Source of the DNA: Lentzea albida
GTDB lineage: Bacteria > Actinomycetota > Actinomycetes > Mycobacteriales > Pseudonocardiaceae
Length of the DNA stretch: 64,000 bases
NCBI RefSeq assembly: GCF_900111005.1
Contig: NZ_FOFV01000029.1
Coordinates: forward strand, 17,594-81,593
Direction: 5' to 3'
In this document: in pieces, positions 1 to 9,219 of the stretch
Numbering within the stretch: the stretch's first letter is position 1
Layout: every line of letters starts with the position of its first letter
Program-made: the position numbers and the translations under genes
Notes under the pieces: model-generated
The model's input: only the letters and a program-made list of their open reading frames with translations
What the model was told of the DNA's origin: nothing
Databases searched by the model: none

Positions 1-575
1 CCTCGTCGGTGCCGCGGCGCTCGTAGAGCCGCCTGAGCATGCCCGTGCCGATCTCCCGGAGCCGGACGGCCTCCTCGGACCGCCCCGGTGACTGCTCGGC
101 GTGCAGGACCGCCTCGTCGCGGCTCCAGGTCTCGTCGTCGATCGTGAGGTCCACGTCCTCGCCCAGGTGGTCGCGGGCGTGTTCGAGGTACGGGCGAGGA
201 CTGGGCGCGCTGGTCGTCTCGGTCTGGAAGTCGAAGCCGTGGAACGACAAGCGGTTCCGCGGCGCTCGGTCCGCGTTGTACTCGCGCATCCACTGCACGA
301 GTTCGCGGTTGGCGGGCCAGTGCTCGCCGAACGAGTGGGAGAAGCCCTCCTTCACCACCACGTCCAGGTCGCCGGGGCCGCCGTGCACGTAGTCGTTGAC
401 GAGGAGCCCCCTGATCCGGCAGGTCTCCAGGGCGATCGAGCGGTAGCCCAGGCCCGCCAGCTGCTCGAACAGCTCGTTGCGGATCCAGGTGTGGGCGTGT
501 TCGAGGTGGGTCGGCTCCCCGAACGCCAAGAGCTCGGTGAAGGGGCTGATGAACTCGCGGATGTCCTGGCTCATG
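1..575 (-). CDS. Erythromycin esterase family protein (3' end outside window)
   Basis: The reverse strand reads open from an ATG at 575 to the window edge, giving the first 191 residues. The N-terminal part contains FGEPTHLEHAHTW followed by GYRSIALET, which matches the GE.TH...F and AIALE blocks of the erythromycin esterase (EreA/B-like) superfamily. The segment EGFSHSFG...WMREYN and LSFHGFD further along also fits. Family members hydrolyse macrolide lactones or, in many environmental paralogs, unknown esters, so resistance cannot be assumed. The C-terminus is missing. A TACGGT box 8 nt before the ATG suggests a leaderless transcript. The gene is divergent from a TioE-type MerR regulator, which probably controls it. 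The superfamily call is fairly sure; the substrate is unknown. Confidence 0.75.
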
Positions 576-603
576 TGGTTCAACCGTAACATTGAAAGCT
601 CGC

Positions 604-651
604 TTGAGACTTGGACGCGATCGCTGCTGATGAAGGTCGCTAAAGTCTCAA
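604..651. promoter_or_regulatory. Inverted repeat in the divergent esterase/MerR promoter
   Basis: TTGAGACTT (604-612) and its exact reverse complement AAGTCTCAA (643-651) bracket 30 nt between the two divergent genes. The right arm overlaps TAAAGT (641-646), a TANNNT -10 box that sits 7 nt before the GTG at 654. This is the expected place for a MerR-type operator, and autoregulation is inferred. Confidence 0.5.
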
Positions 652-653
652 CC

Positions 654-1340
654 GTGCGACCAGCTGACCTCGCCCGTGAACACGGCCTCTCGGCCCAGGC
701 CGTGCGCAACTACGAGGAGGCCGGGTTCCTCCCGCCCGCCGGGCGCACGCCGTCCGGCTACCGCGTCTTCACCGAGGTCCACGCCGCCGCGCTGCGCACG
801 TTCCTCGCGCTGGTCCCGGCCTTCGGGCACGCCCGCGCCGGCCAGATCATGAACGCGGTCCACGCCGGATCGCTCGACGACGCGCTGGAGTGGATCGACC
901 GCGGCCACGAGCAGCTGCTGCGCGACCGCTCGACGCTCGACTCGGTCAGCCGCGCGGTGCAGGACCTGACCGACGTCGAGCCGGTGCTGGGGCCGCGCAC
1001 GATCGGTGAGCTGGCCCGCCGCCTCGGCGTGACGCCGGCGACGCTGCGCGCGTGGGAGGAGGCCGGAATCCTCGTACCGGCAAGGGAGAGGACCGGCTAC
1101 CGCGTGTTCCGGGCGGAGGACGTCCGCGACGCCGAGCTGGCGCACCTGCTGCGCCGCGGCGGCTATCCGTTGGCGCACATAGCCCTGGTGGTGGACCAGG
1201 TCCGCACGGCGGGCGGCACCGACACGCTGGGTGCCGCCCTCGCCGACTGGCGCCGCCGCCTCACCGCGCAGGGCCTCGCGATGCTGGCCGCGGCCGCACG
1301 GCTCAACGAGTACCTGAACGCACGGGCACCAGTTCCGTGA
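654..1340 (+). CDS. TioE-family MerR transcriptional regulator
   Basis: This encodes a 228-residue protein with two MerR-type winged-helix segments. The first is RPADLAREHGLSAQAVRNYE...GFLPPAGRTPSGYRVF at residues 2-45. The second is TIGELARRLGVTPATLRAWE...GYRVFRAEDV in the second half. This duplicated arrangement and the opening motif are typical of TioE-like regulators from actinomycetes. The GTG at 654 is preferred over the ATG at 630 because it begins exactly at the conserved RPADLAREHG block and lies 7 nt after a TAAAGT -10 box, as expected for a leaderless mRNA. The 3' end overlaps the end of metX on the other strand by 38 nt. The probable target is the divergent erythromycin-esterase-like gene; the inducer is not visible. 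Confidence 0.82.
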   Translation: MRPADLAREHGLSAQAVRNYEEAGFLPPAGRTPSGYRVFTEVHAAALRTFLALVPAFGHARAGQIMNAVHAGSLDDALEWIDRGHEQLLRDRSTLDSVSRAVQDLTDVEPVLGPRTIGELARRLGVTPATLRAWEEAGILVPARERTGYRVFRAEDVRDAELAHLLRRGGYPLAHIALVVDQVRTAGGTDTLGAALADWRRRLTAQGLAMLAAAARLNEYLNARAPVP

Positions 1341-2315
1341 CGAGCGCGCCGACCTGCTCGCTCTCGATCAGGAACGCGTCGTGCCCGTACGGCGACTCGA
1401 TCACCCGCAGCCGGTCCGCTCCGGGGATGCCTGCCGCGAGTTCTTCCTGCTGTGCCAACGGGTACAGCCGGTCGGAGTCGACGCCCGCCACGATGGTGCG
1501 CGCGGTGACCTTCCGCAACGCGGCCCTGATCCCGCCGCGCTGGTGGCCGACGTCGTGCGAGTTCATCGCCTCGGTCAGCGTGACGTAGCTGGCAGCGTCG
1601 AACCTCCGCGTCAGCTTCGCCGCGTGGTGGTCCAGATAGGACTCCACCTCGAACCGCCCGTCGTCCTGGAGGTTCCTCCCGAACCGGGCCTGCAGCTCCT
1701 GCTCACTGCGGTAGCTGATGTGCGCGATCCGCCGCGCGATCCCCAGTCCCTCCACGGGATCGGCCCTGATCGCGTGCAGCTGCGCGGACGCCAGCGCGAT
1801 CTGCTCGGCGGACGCCGCGGCCGTCGTCGCAAGCAGCAGCAACGATTCCACGCGTCCGGGCTCGCTCACCGCCCACTCGACGGCGCGCATACCGCCCATG
1901 GACCCGCCGAGCACCGCGGCCCACCGCTCGATCCCGAGGTGGTCCGCGAGGTGCACCTCGGCCGCGACCTGGTCCCGGATGGTGATCGCGGGGAAACCGG
2001 GGTGCTGCCAGGGACCGGTGCTGCCCTGGCAGCCGCCCAGCACGTTCGGCGCCACCACGAAGAACCCGTCGAGCGGCTTTCCCTTGCCCACCAGGGAGTC
2101 CCACCAGCCCGGCGTGGGGTGGCCCGGCTCCACGCCCCCGGCGACATGGCTGTCCCCGGTGAGGGCGTGGAGCACGAGCACCGCGTTGGAGGCCTCCGCG
2201 TTCAAGGTCCCCCACGTCTCGTACGCGAGCTGGAAACCCGGCAGTTCCCCGAACGGTGCGGCGTGGCTGAACCACTGCCGCCGCCCGTTCGGATCGCCGA
2301 ACCGCCAGCCGCCCA

Positions 2316-2316
<1 letters not shown>
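1303..2316 (-). CDS. metX: Homoserine O-acetyltransferase
   Basis: MetX transfers an acetyl group from acetyl-CoA to L-homoserine and so activates it for methionine synthesis by direct sulfhydrylation. The 337-residue alpha/beta-hydrolase fold protein shows NAVLVLHALTGDSHVAG near residue 45, the nucleophile elbow GGSMGGMRAVEW, the acid VDSDRLYP, and the catalytic histidine in YGHDAFLIE. It starts at GTG 2316, which overlaps the metY stop in TAGTG, so translation is coupled to metY. Its gene order metY-metX supplies both substrate and enzyme for homocysteine synthesis. The 3' end overlaps the MerR gene convergently. Length and motifs are normal for the family. Confidence 0.95.
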
Positions 2317-3602
<1,286 letters not shown>

Positions 3603-3620
3603 GGCTGTGCTCCAGAACGT

Positions 3621-3653
3621 TCGTTGATGCGAGAGGGGGTTTGGGATCAACGA
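3621..3653 (-). promoter_or_regulatory. Leader hairpin between leader peptide and metY
   Basis: On the transcribed strand TCGTTGAT (3653-3646) and ATCAACGA (3628-3621) are exact complements separated by a C-rich 17-nt loop. The upstream arm contains the last codon and TGA of the leader peptide, so a ribosome at the end of that ORF would block the stem. The downstream arm ends about 8 nt before the metY ribosome-binding site. Confidence 0.5.
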
Positions 3654-3724
3654 GAGCAACGACAGGCCATGCTGGTGACGCGCACGTAATCGACGTGGCG
3701 TCGGCTAACCAGCGGCATGGTCAT
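3647..3724 (-). CDS. Sulfur-responsive leader peptide upstream of metYX
   Basis: A 25-codon ORF on the metY mRNA reads MTMPLVS then RRHVDYVRVTSMACRCSR. The RRHVD..RV.S..CR pattern is the signature of short actinobacterial leader peptides found before sulfur-assimilation and methionine genes. Two cysteine codons lie among the last five residues. The first ATG (3724) is 8 nt after TACATT, so the transcript probably starts at or next to the start codon; an in-frame ATG at 3718 is the alternative. Translation stalling for lack of Cys-tRNA would hold the ribosome on the left arm of the hairpin that ends the ORF. That cysteine-dependent attenuation or translational control of metYX is inferred from the family. 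Confidence 0.75.
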   Translation of the reverse strand: MTMPLVSRRHVDYVRVTSMACRCSR

Positions 3725-3732
3725 AGTCGACG

Positions 3733-3738
3733 AATGTA
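3733..3738 (-). promoter_or_regulatory. -10 box of metYX leader
   Basis: TACATT on the reverse strand, 8 nt before the ATG at 3724, fits the TANNNT -10 consensus of the housekeeping sigma factor. No good -35 is seen 17-18 nt further upstream. Confidence 0.45.
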
Positions 3739-3798
3739 AGGGGCCACACGGTCCCCTGGACACCCCGTCCAACAGGTGAGACCGCATAGGCTGATCGC

Positions 3799-4806
3799 AT
3801 GCGCACAGCTCTGGTCGGCTACGGACTAGGTGGGGCGGCCTTCCACGCCCCGTTCATCGAGGCAACCCCGGGCCTGGACCTCTCCGCCGTGGTCACCTCG
3901 AACCCGAAGCGCCAGGCAGAGGTGGCCGAACGCTACCCGGCAGCCCGCCTGCTGTCCTCTCTGGACGAAGTCTGGGCAGGCGACTTCGACCTGGTCGTCA
4001 TCACCACCCCGAACCGCTTCCACGCGACCCACGCCCGCCAGGTCCTGGAACACGGCCTCGACGTCGTCGTCGACAAACCCTTCGCGGGCTCCGCCATGGA
4101 AGCGAGGGCCCTGGCCTCCATCGCCTCCTCCCGAGGCCTCAGGCTCGTCCCGTTCCACAACCGCCGCTGGGACGGCGACTTCCTCACCGTCCAGCGCCTC
4201 CTGGCCTCGAACGCCCTGGGCAAGGTCCACAGGTTCGAGTCCCGCTTCGAGCGCTACCGCCCCGAGATCAAGTCGTCGTGGAAGGAATCAGGCGACCCGG
4301 CAGACCTCGGCAGCATCCTGTTCGACCTCGGCACACACCTCATTGACCAGTCGGTGGCCCTCTTCGGCCGCCCGGTGACGGTGCACGCCGAGATCGCCAC
4401 AGTCCGCCCCGGCGCCCGAGCGGACGACGACGTCTTCCTCTCCCTGACCCACGAGGACGGCGTCCGCTCCCACCTCTGGATGAGCGCGCTGGCAGCAGAC
4501 CTGGGCCCGCGCTTCCGCGTGCTGGGCCACGACGCCGCGTACGTGAAGCACGGCATGGACCCGCAGGAGGACCGCCTCAAGGCAGGCGACACCCCGGCGG
4601 GCCCGGGCTGGGGCGAGGACCCCGAACCCGCCTGGGGCACCCTCGGCGGCAAGCCCCTGCGCACCGAGCCGGGCGCCTACCAGGACTTCTACGCGGCGGT
4701 GGCCGCAGGCGAGGTGCCGGTGTCGCCGCAGGACGCGGTGACGGGCCTGGAGGTGATCGAGGCGGCGAAGCAGTCGGCCGCGACGGGAGGCGCGGTCCGC
4801 CTCTGA
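3799..4806 (+). CDS. Gfo/Idh/MocA family NAD(P)-dependent oxidoreductase
   Basis: This 335-residue protein starts with MRTALVGYGLGGAAFH, a GxGxxG-type Rossmann nucleotide-binding loop. It has the conserved ITTPNRFHATHA segment and the EHGLDVVVDKPFA motif, whose lysine is the usual catalytic/substrate residue of this family. The C-terminal half (LGTHLIDQSVALFGRPVTV) is the alpha/beta oligomerisation domain. Such enzymes oxidise or reduce sugars, inositols or related polyols; the substrate cannot be read from sequence. TAGGCT lies 6 nt before the ATG, suggesting leaderless expression. It is divergent from metYX but has no obvious metabolic link to it. Confidence 0.85.
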   Translation: MRTALVGYGLGGAAFHAPFIEATPGLDLSAVVTSNPKRQAEVAERYPAARLLSSLDEVWAGDFDLVVITTPNRFHATHARQVLEHGLDVVVDKPFAGSAMEARALASIASSRGLRLVPFHNRRWDGDFLTVQRLLASNALGKVHRFESRFERYRPEIKSSWKESGDPADLGSILFDLGTHLIDQSVALFGRPVTVHAEIATVRPGARADDDVFLSLTHEDGVRSHLWMSALAADLGPRFRVLGHDAAYVKHGMDPQEDRLKAGDTPAGPGWGEDPEPAWGTLGGKPLRTEPGAYQDFYAAVAAGEVPVSPQDAVTGLEVIEAAKQSAATGGAVRL

Positions 4807-4900
4807 CCGCACGGCAGCGCGGGGTGAGGCGGGGGCGGGCAGAACGGCAGGGCAGGCGGGGCGGCGGACGCGAGGGCGGGCACGCTTGATCGTCCGCGAT

Positions 4901-5035
4901 GCCGAAGGCGAGCCGCGCGATCGGTGCGACGCCGCAGGCGAGCCGTGCGATCGGTGCGACGCCGCAGGCGAGCCGCGCGATCGGTGCGACGCCGCAGGCG
5001 AGCCGCGCGATCGGTGCGACGCCGCAGGCGAGCCG
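4901..5035. repeat. 30-bp tandem repeat, 4.5 copies
   Basis: Units beginning at 4901, 4931, 4961 and 4991, plus a half unit at 5021-5035, share GCCGCAGGCGAGCCG followed by YGCGATCGGTGCGAC. Only single bases differ between copies. The 30-bp period keeps frames open on both strands, but there is no ribosome-binding site and no recognisable protein, so I treat it as noncoding. It lies in the 585-bp gap between an oxidoreductase and a NUDIX gene. Confidence 0.85.
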
Positions 5036-5054
5036 TCCTGAACAAAGAGGTACC

Positions 5055-5198
5055 GGCGGTGGGGTCCCATCACGAGTCGCGCCACAGCACTTGCTGCATG
5101 CCTGAGGGGGTGTCAACTCGACACGCTTTTCGTCGAGTTGACACCCCCTCAGGCATGTGGCCCGCTCCTGGTGCGGCTCGTGATGGGACCCCACCGCC
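5055..5198. repeat. Nested perfect inverted repeats (possible MITE-like element)
   Basis: The inner palindrome has 26-bp arms at 5097-5122 and 5132-5157, identical as reverse complements, with a 9-nt loop containing CTTTT. The outer arms at 5055-5076 and 5177-5198 are 22 bp and also perfect. The 20-nt segments between inner and outer arms are not complementary. The whole could form a long cruciform or RNA hairpin. A bidirectional terminator or a small non-autonomous mobile element are both possible; there is no transposase nearby. Confidence 0.7.
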
Positions 5199-5292
5199 AA
5201 CGCGCCCAAACCAAGCAACCGGCAGCCGCCCTAAGCAGCAGGCGTGCCATCAGCCCACAGGCGGCGCTACCCCCTGATCAGATTGCCGGGGT

Positions 5293-5309
5293 CTGGGGCA
5301 GAGCCCCAG
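5293..5309. terminator. Short GC hairpin beyond the NUDIX gene
   Basis: CTGGGGC, loop AGA, GCCCCAG forms a 7-bp hairpin about 80 nt downstream of the NUDIX stop. There is no U tract, so it is only a possible terminator. Confidence 0.35.
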
Positions 5310-5391
5310 GGGAAGCACGCAAGGCGACCAGGCCGCCCGCAAAAGCAGCCACGCAAAAGCAGCCACCCGCAGAAGCCGCAAAGCCACACCC

Positions 5392-6072
5392 CTACGGCCG
5401 CACCAACGGCGGATACAACACCTCAGCCTCCCCCCGCCGAAACAAGGCAGCCGGCCGCCCCCCATCCCGCGAAGTAGTCCCCCCGGTAGCCACCAACAAC
5501 CCATCCACCCCCGTGACCTTCCGGTGAAAGTTCCGGGGATCCAGCGAAACCCCCCAAACGATCTCGTAAACCCGCCTCAACTCGGCCACCGTGAACTCAG
5601 GACCACAAAACGCGGTCCCCAAAGCCGAGTACTCCAACTTGGCCCGAGCCCGCTCCACCCCGTCCCCCAAGATCCGCGCGTGGTCGAAGGCCAGCGAAGA
5701 AGCCTCCCCCACCGGCACCCAAGAAGCGGCGGCGGCATCGGTCCCGGCAACAGGCACCGGCAGATCAGGCGCCAACGCCAGATAGGCAACGGACACGACC
5801 CGCATCCGAGGGTCCCGCCGCGGCTCCCCGTACGTCCCCAACTGCTCGAGGTGCAGCCCGGACACCCCGGTCTCCTCGGCCAGTTCCCGCACGGCCGCGG
5901 CATCCACCGACTCGGTGACCTGCACGAACCCACCAGGCAACGCCCACCGCCCCCGATAGGGCGCCTCCCCGCGACGAACCAGCAGCGCGCACAGCGCATC
6001 GCCTCGCACGGTCAGCACCACGAGGTCGACCGTGACCGCGAAGGGAGGGAAATCACTTGGCGAGTACACCAC
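5392..6072 (-). CDS. NUDIX hydrolase with NrtR-like C-terminal domain
   Basis: The 226-residue protein has an N-terminal NUDIX fold with the box GFVQVTESVDAAAVRELAEE followed by TGV, retaining the conserved G, E, RE and EE residues. A C-terminal ~75-residue segment (FTVAELRRVYEIVWG...DPRNFHRKV) looks like the winged-helix domain found in NrtR-type regulators of NAD metabolism. The family includes active ADP-ribose pyrophosphatases and ADP-ribose-sensing repressors. The intact NUDIX box leaves hydrolysis possible. The start is GTG at 6072 or 6069, close to TATGCT. It is divergent from SPFH and NAD-kinase-like genes, with a 27-bp dyad between, which supports a regulatory role. Enzyme versus repressor is not settled. 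Confidence 0.82.
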   Translation of the reverse strand: MVYSPSDFPPFAVTVDLVVLTVRGDALCALLVRRGEAPYRGRWALPGGFVQVTESVDAAAVRELAEETGVSGLHLEQLGTYGEPRRDPRMRVVSVAYLALAPDLPVPVAGTDAAAASWVPVGEASSLAFDHARILGDGVERARAKLEYSALGTAFCGPEFTVAELRRVYEIVWGVSLDPRNFHRKVTGVDGLLVATGGTTSRDGGRPAALFRRGEAEVLYPPLVRP

Positions 6073-6081
6073 CGAAGCATA

Positions 6082-6108
6082 GGCTTATCGTCAGATCGAC
6101 GACAAGCC
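6082..6108. promoter_or_regulatory. Candidate NrtR-type operator
   Basis: GGCTTATCGTC and GACGACAAGCC form an 11-bp dyad with one mismatch and a 5-bp centre. It lies 10 nt upstream of the NUDIX start and 20 nt before the SPFH start. It is well placed to be bound by the NUDIX/winged-helix protein and to control both directions. Confidence 0.6.
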
Positions 6109-6127
6109 ACCGAAGGAGCGTGCCCCC

Positions 6128-7075
6128 ATGGCCGACATCAGCACCTACCCCGGACTCCGCCACCTCCGCGGAGCCCCGACCGTCCACGTCCGACACGTCA
6201 AGAACGGCAAGATCGCCCACGAGGGCACCGGCCTGAGCTTCTGGTTCCGCCCCAGAACCGCGGTCCTGAGCGAAGTCCCGGTGGACGACCGGGAGCTCCC
6301 GATGCTCTTCCACGCGAGAACGCAGGACTACCAGGACGTCACGGTCCAGCTCACGGTCACCTACCGCTGCACCAACCCGGAGACGGCGACGACCAGGATC
6401 GACTTCTCGATCGACCCCGACACCGGCACCTGGCGCCAGGACCCGCTGAGCCAGATCGCGAACACCCTCACCGAGAGCACCCAGCAGCACGCCCTCAAGA
6501 TCCTCGGCACCCTCGACCTGGAGACCGCCATCCGGACCGGAGTCGAGAAGGTCAAGACCGCGGTCGCGACCAACCTCAAGGCCGACCACATCGGCCTGGA
6601 GATCATCGACGTGAGGGTCGTCGCGATCCGCCCGGACGCCGACATGGAGAAGGCCCTCCAGACCACCATCCGCGAGAAGGTCCAGCAGGAGGCCGACAAG
6701 GCGACCTACGAACGCCGTGCCATCGCGGTCGAGCGCGAGCGCGCGATCAGCGAGAACGAGCTGCAGAACCAGATCGAGCTCGCCAAACGAGAAGAGCTCC
6801 TGGTCGTGCAGCGCGGCGCGAACGCCCTCAAGAAGGCCGAGGACCACGCGAGGGCCAGCCGGGTCGCCGACGACGCCAAGGCCGAGGGCATCCGCAAGCT
6901 CGCGGAAGCCGAGGCCGCCGGCGAGAAGGCGCGACTGGACGCCTACAAGGAGGTCCCGCAGGCGACGCTGCTCGCCCTGGCGGCGAAGGAACTCGCCGGC
7001 AACCTCCCGGAGATCGGCAGCATCACGCTCACGCCGGACGTCATCCAGCCGATCCTGCAGCGGCTCGCGCGATGA
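6128..7075 (+). CDS. SPFH/band-7 domain protein
   Basis: The 315-residue protein has an SPFH (stomatin/prohibitin/flotillin/HflK) domain over roughly residues 25-190, with VDDRELPMLFHARTQDYQDV and LKADHIGLEIIDVRVVAIRP. A charged, Ala/Glu-rich coiled coil (residues ~190-275) follows, including YERRAIAVERERAISENEL. There is no N-terminal membrane helix or signal peptide, unlike typical membrane-anchored SPFH proteins, so it may form a soluble or peripheral oligomer. AAGGAG precedes the ATG at a good distance. The stop overlaps the start of the NAD-kinase-like gene (ATGA), so the two are translated together. Its job in this context is unknown. Confidence 0.85.
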   Translation: MADISTYPGLRHLRGAPTVHVRHVKNGKIAHEGTGLSFWFRPRTAVLSEVPVDDRELPMLFHARTQDYQDVTVQLTVTYRCTNPETATTRIDFSIDPDTGTWRQDPLSQIANTLTESTQQHALKILGTLDLETAIRTGVEKVKTAVATNLKADHIGLEIIDVRVVAIRPDADMEKALQTTIREKVQQEADKATYERRAIAVERERAISENELQNQIELAKREELLVVQRGANALKKAEDHARASRVADDAKAEGIRKLAEAEAAGEKARLDAYKEVPQATLLALAAKELAGNLPEIGSITLTPDVIQPILQRLAR

Positions 7076-7923
7076 GCCTCGCACCGAGAATCGTGCTGGT
7101 GCACAGGCGCACCGAGCTGACAGAGTTGTTGGCACGACACGGGACGAGGGGTCAGGTCGAGTTCTTCCTCAAGTCCCGCAACCGAACCCTGGACGAGGTG
7201 GTGGACCGTGACCAGCAGACCCGCAAAGCGCTGGGAGACGTCGGCGCCGCGATCCCGCTCGACTGGCGCCGCGGCGTCGTCGAGCGGGAAGACCTGTCGC
7301 GGTTCCTGTTCGCGCCCGAGGACGTAGTCGTCATCGTCGGGCAGGACGGGCTGGTCGCCAACGTCGCCAAGTACCTCGACGGCCAGCCCGTGATCGGCAT
7401 CAACCCGGAACGGGGCGTGCTCGCCCGGCACGCCCCGCAGGACGCCGCGGAACTCCTGCACAGCACGAACGACACCGAGGACCGCACGATGGTCGAGGCC
7501 AGGGCGGACGACGGCCAGACCCTCTGCGCGCTCAACGAGATCTACGTCGGCCACCCGAGCCACCAGACCAGCCGCTACCGCATCGCGGACGAGCGCCAGG
7601 CGTCGTCCGGCGTCCTCGTCGGCAGCGGCACGGGAGCGACGGGCTGGTGCAATTCGGCCCACCGCGAGCGGAAGAGCCTTCTCACCCTCCCCACCCCGAC
7701 CGAACGCAGGCTCGTCTGGTTCGTCCGGGAGGCCTGGCCGTCGCCGAGCACCGGCATCGAGCACACCGAGGGCGAGATCACCGGCGAAGCGCTGCAGATC
7801 GACGTCGAGTCGGACGGCCTCGTGGCGTTCGGCGACGGCATCGAGAGCGACGCGCTACGGCTGGGCTGGGGCCAGCGGCTGAGCATCGGACTCGCCGCCC
7901 GCAGACTCCGCCTCGTGCGCTGA
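7072..7923 (+). CDS. NAD kinase-like protein
   Basis: The 283-residue protein resembles ATP-NAD kinases. It has an N-terminal Rossmann-like start (APRIVLVHRRTELTELL), a GQDG motif in VVVIVGQDGLVANVAKYL where NAD kinases have GGDG, then QPVIGINPE, CALNEIYVGH matching the NE/D motif, and SSGVLVGSGTGATGW matching the T/S-G-S-T-A-Y region. The Gly-to-Gln change and the divergent middle distinguish it from housekeeping NAD kinase. It may be a paralog with altered substrate or a sensor. It is coupled to the SPFH gene through an ATGA overlap. The last 69 nt overlap the convergent transporter gene. Function in NAD(P) metabolism is inferred from motifs and neighbours. Confidence 0.75.
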   Translation: MSLAPRIVLVHRRTELTELLARHGTRGQVEFFLKSRNRTLDEVVDRDQQTRKALGDVGAAIPLDWRRGVVEREDLSRFLFAPEDVVVIVGQDGLVANVAKYLDGQPVIGINPERGVLARHAPQDAAELLHSTNDTEDRTMVEARADDGQTLCALNEIYVGHPSHQTSRYRIADERQASSGVLVGSGTGATGWCNSAHRERKSLLTLPTPTERRLVWFVREAWPSPSTGIEHTEGEITGEALQIDVESDGLVAFGDGIESDALRLGWGQRLSIGLAARRLRLVR

Positions 7924-9132
7924 CCCGATCACGAGCAGACACACGCCGGACAGCACCGCGCCGGCGATCAGGTACAGCGCGATGGCCCAGGTCCCGGTGC
8001 GCAGCAACGACTGCGCGACCAGCGGGGCGAGCCCGCCGCCCAGCACCGCGCCCAACTGGAAGCTCAACGCCACCCCGCTGTACCGCACGCGGGTCCGGAA
8101 CAGCTCGGCGAAGTAGGCGGCCGACGGGCCGAACAACGCGGCCGAGCCGACGAAGCCGAGCACCATCGCGAACGTGAACCAGCCCGAGTCCGTCAGCCAG
8201 AACAGCGGGAACGCGAACGCGGCCTGGAAGATCGCGCCGCCGAACATCACCGGCAACCGGCCGACGCGGTCCGACAGGAGCCCGAAGGCGGGCACCGCAA
8301 CGACCTGCGCCAGCGATCCGACGACGGTCGCGACCAGCAGGTCGTCCGCGGAGATCTTCAGCGCCGTGCGCCCGTAGCCGATCATGAACACGCTCAGCAC
8401 GTAGATGAAGATCGTGAACCCGAGGTTCACGCCGGCGCCCAGCAGCACCACGCGCCACCGGTCGCGCAGCACCTCCGCGATCGGCAGCCGCGCCTTCTCG
8501 ACCCGCGCGAACTGCGGCGACTCCGACACGCGCAGCCGGATGTAGAGGCCGATGCCGACCAGCACGACCGAGAACAGGAACGGCAACCGCCAGCCCCAGC
8601 TCAGGAAGTCCGGCCCGGACGCGCGCGACGACACGTACATCGCGAGGTTCGCGAGCACGAGTCCGACCGGCGACCCGATGAACACCCAGCTGCCGTACCA
8701 GCCCCACCGCCCCGGCGGCGCGTGCTCGACGGCCATCAGCGACGCGCCGCCCTGCTCTCCGCCCATGAAGAAGCCCTGGACGAGCCGCAGCAACACGAGC
8801 GACAACGGCGCGAGGATCCCGACGTGGGCGTAGGTCGGCAGCAGACCGATCAACGCCGTCGACGCGCCCGTCACCGAAAGGGTGATCACGAGCATCGGCC
8901 GCCGCCCGATCCGGTCACCGAGGTGCCCGATGACCGCGCCGCCCAGCGGCCGGGCGAAGAAACCCGCGCCGAACGTGGCGAACGCGAGCAGCACGCCGAC
9001 GCGCGAGTCGAACTGCGGGAAGAAGATCTTGTCGAACACGAGCGCCGACGCCGTGCCGTAGAGCAGGAAGTCGTACAACTCGATCGTGTTACCGACCGCT
9101 GAAGCCGTCGCTACTTTGCGTGCCCCCGTCAT
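7855..9132 (-). CDS. MHS-type major facilitator transporter
   Basis: The 425-residue membrane protein has about 12 hydrophobic segments and starts with KVATASAVGNTIELYDFLLY, the entry helix typical of the metabolite:H+ symporter subgroup (ProP/ShiA/KgtP-like). The MFS loop 2-3 signature is seen as GHLGDRIGRRPML and its repeat in the second half as LLSDRVGRLPVM. RLVQGFFMGGEQGG is the characteristic TM4 motif. It probably imports an organic acid, betaine or aromatic acid with protons; the substrate is not predictable. The C-terminus is rich in Ala/Glu/Pro. It overlaps the NAD-kinase-like gene tail to tail. Confidence 0.85.
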   Translation of the reverse strand: MTGARKVATASAVGNTIELYDFLLYGTASALVFDKIFFPQFDSRVGVLLAFATFGAGFFARPLGGAVIGHLGDRIGRRPMLVITLSVTGASTALIGLLPTYAHVGILAPLSLVLLRLVQGFFMGGEQGGASLMAVEHAPPGRWGWYGSWVFIGSPVGLVLANLAMYVSSRASGPDFLSWGWRLPFLFSVVLVGIGLYIRLRVSESPQFARVEKARLPIAEVLRDRWRVVLLGAGVNLGFTIFIYVLSVFMIGYGRTALKISADDLLVATVVGSLAQVVAVPAFGLLSDRVGRLPVMFGGAIFQAAFAFPLFWLTDSGWFTFAMVLGFVGSAALFGPSAAYFAELFRTRVRYSGVALSFQLGAVLGGGLAPLVAQSLLRTGTWAIALYLIAGAVLSGVCLLVIGSAHEAESAGGESDAQPLAPAQP

Positions 9133-9219
9133 CGTTCCAGCCTGGTGGAGGGATTGACACTGCGCAATGGTCCGGTCACCCTTCGTCCTACGTTCCTACT
9201 CTTCAGTAACGAGGTAGCA

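Noticed and set aside
4901..5035. Possible repeat-protein gene from the 30-bp units
   Set aside because: Frames are open on both strands only because 30 is a multiple of three. There is no start signal or known repeat family.
5524..7923. A 799-codon forward open frame
   Set aside because: Only its last part (from 7072) matches a protein family. The first part is a shadow of the NUDIX and SPFH genes.
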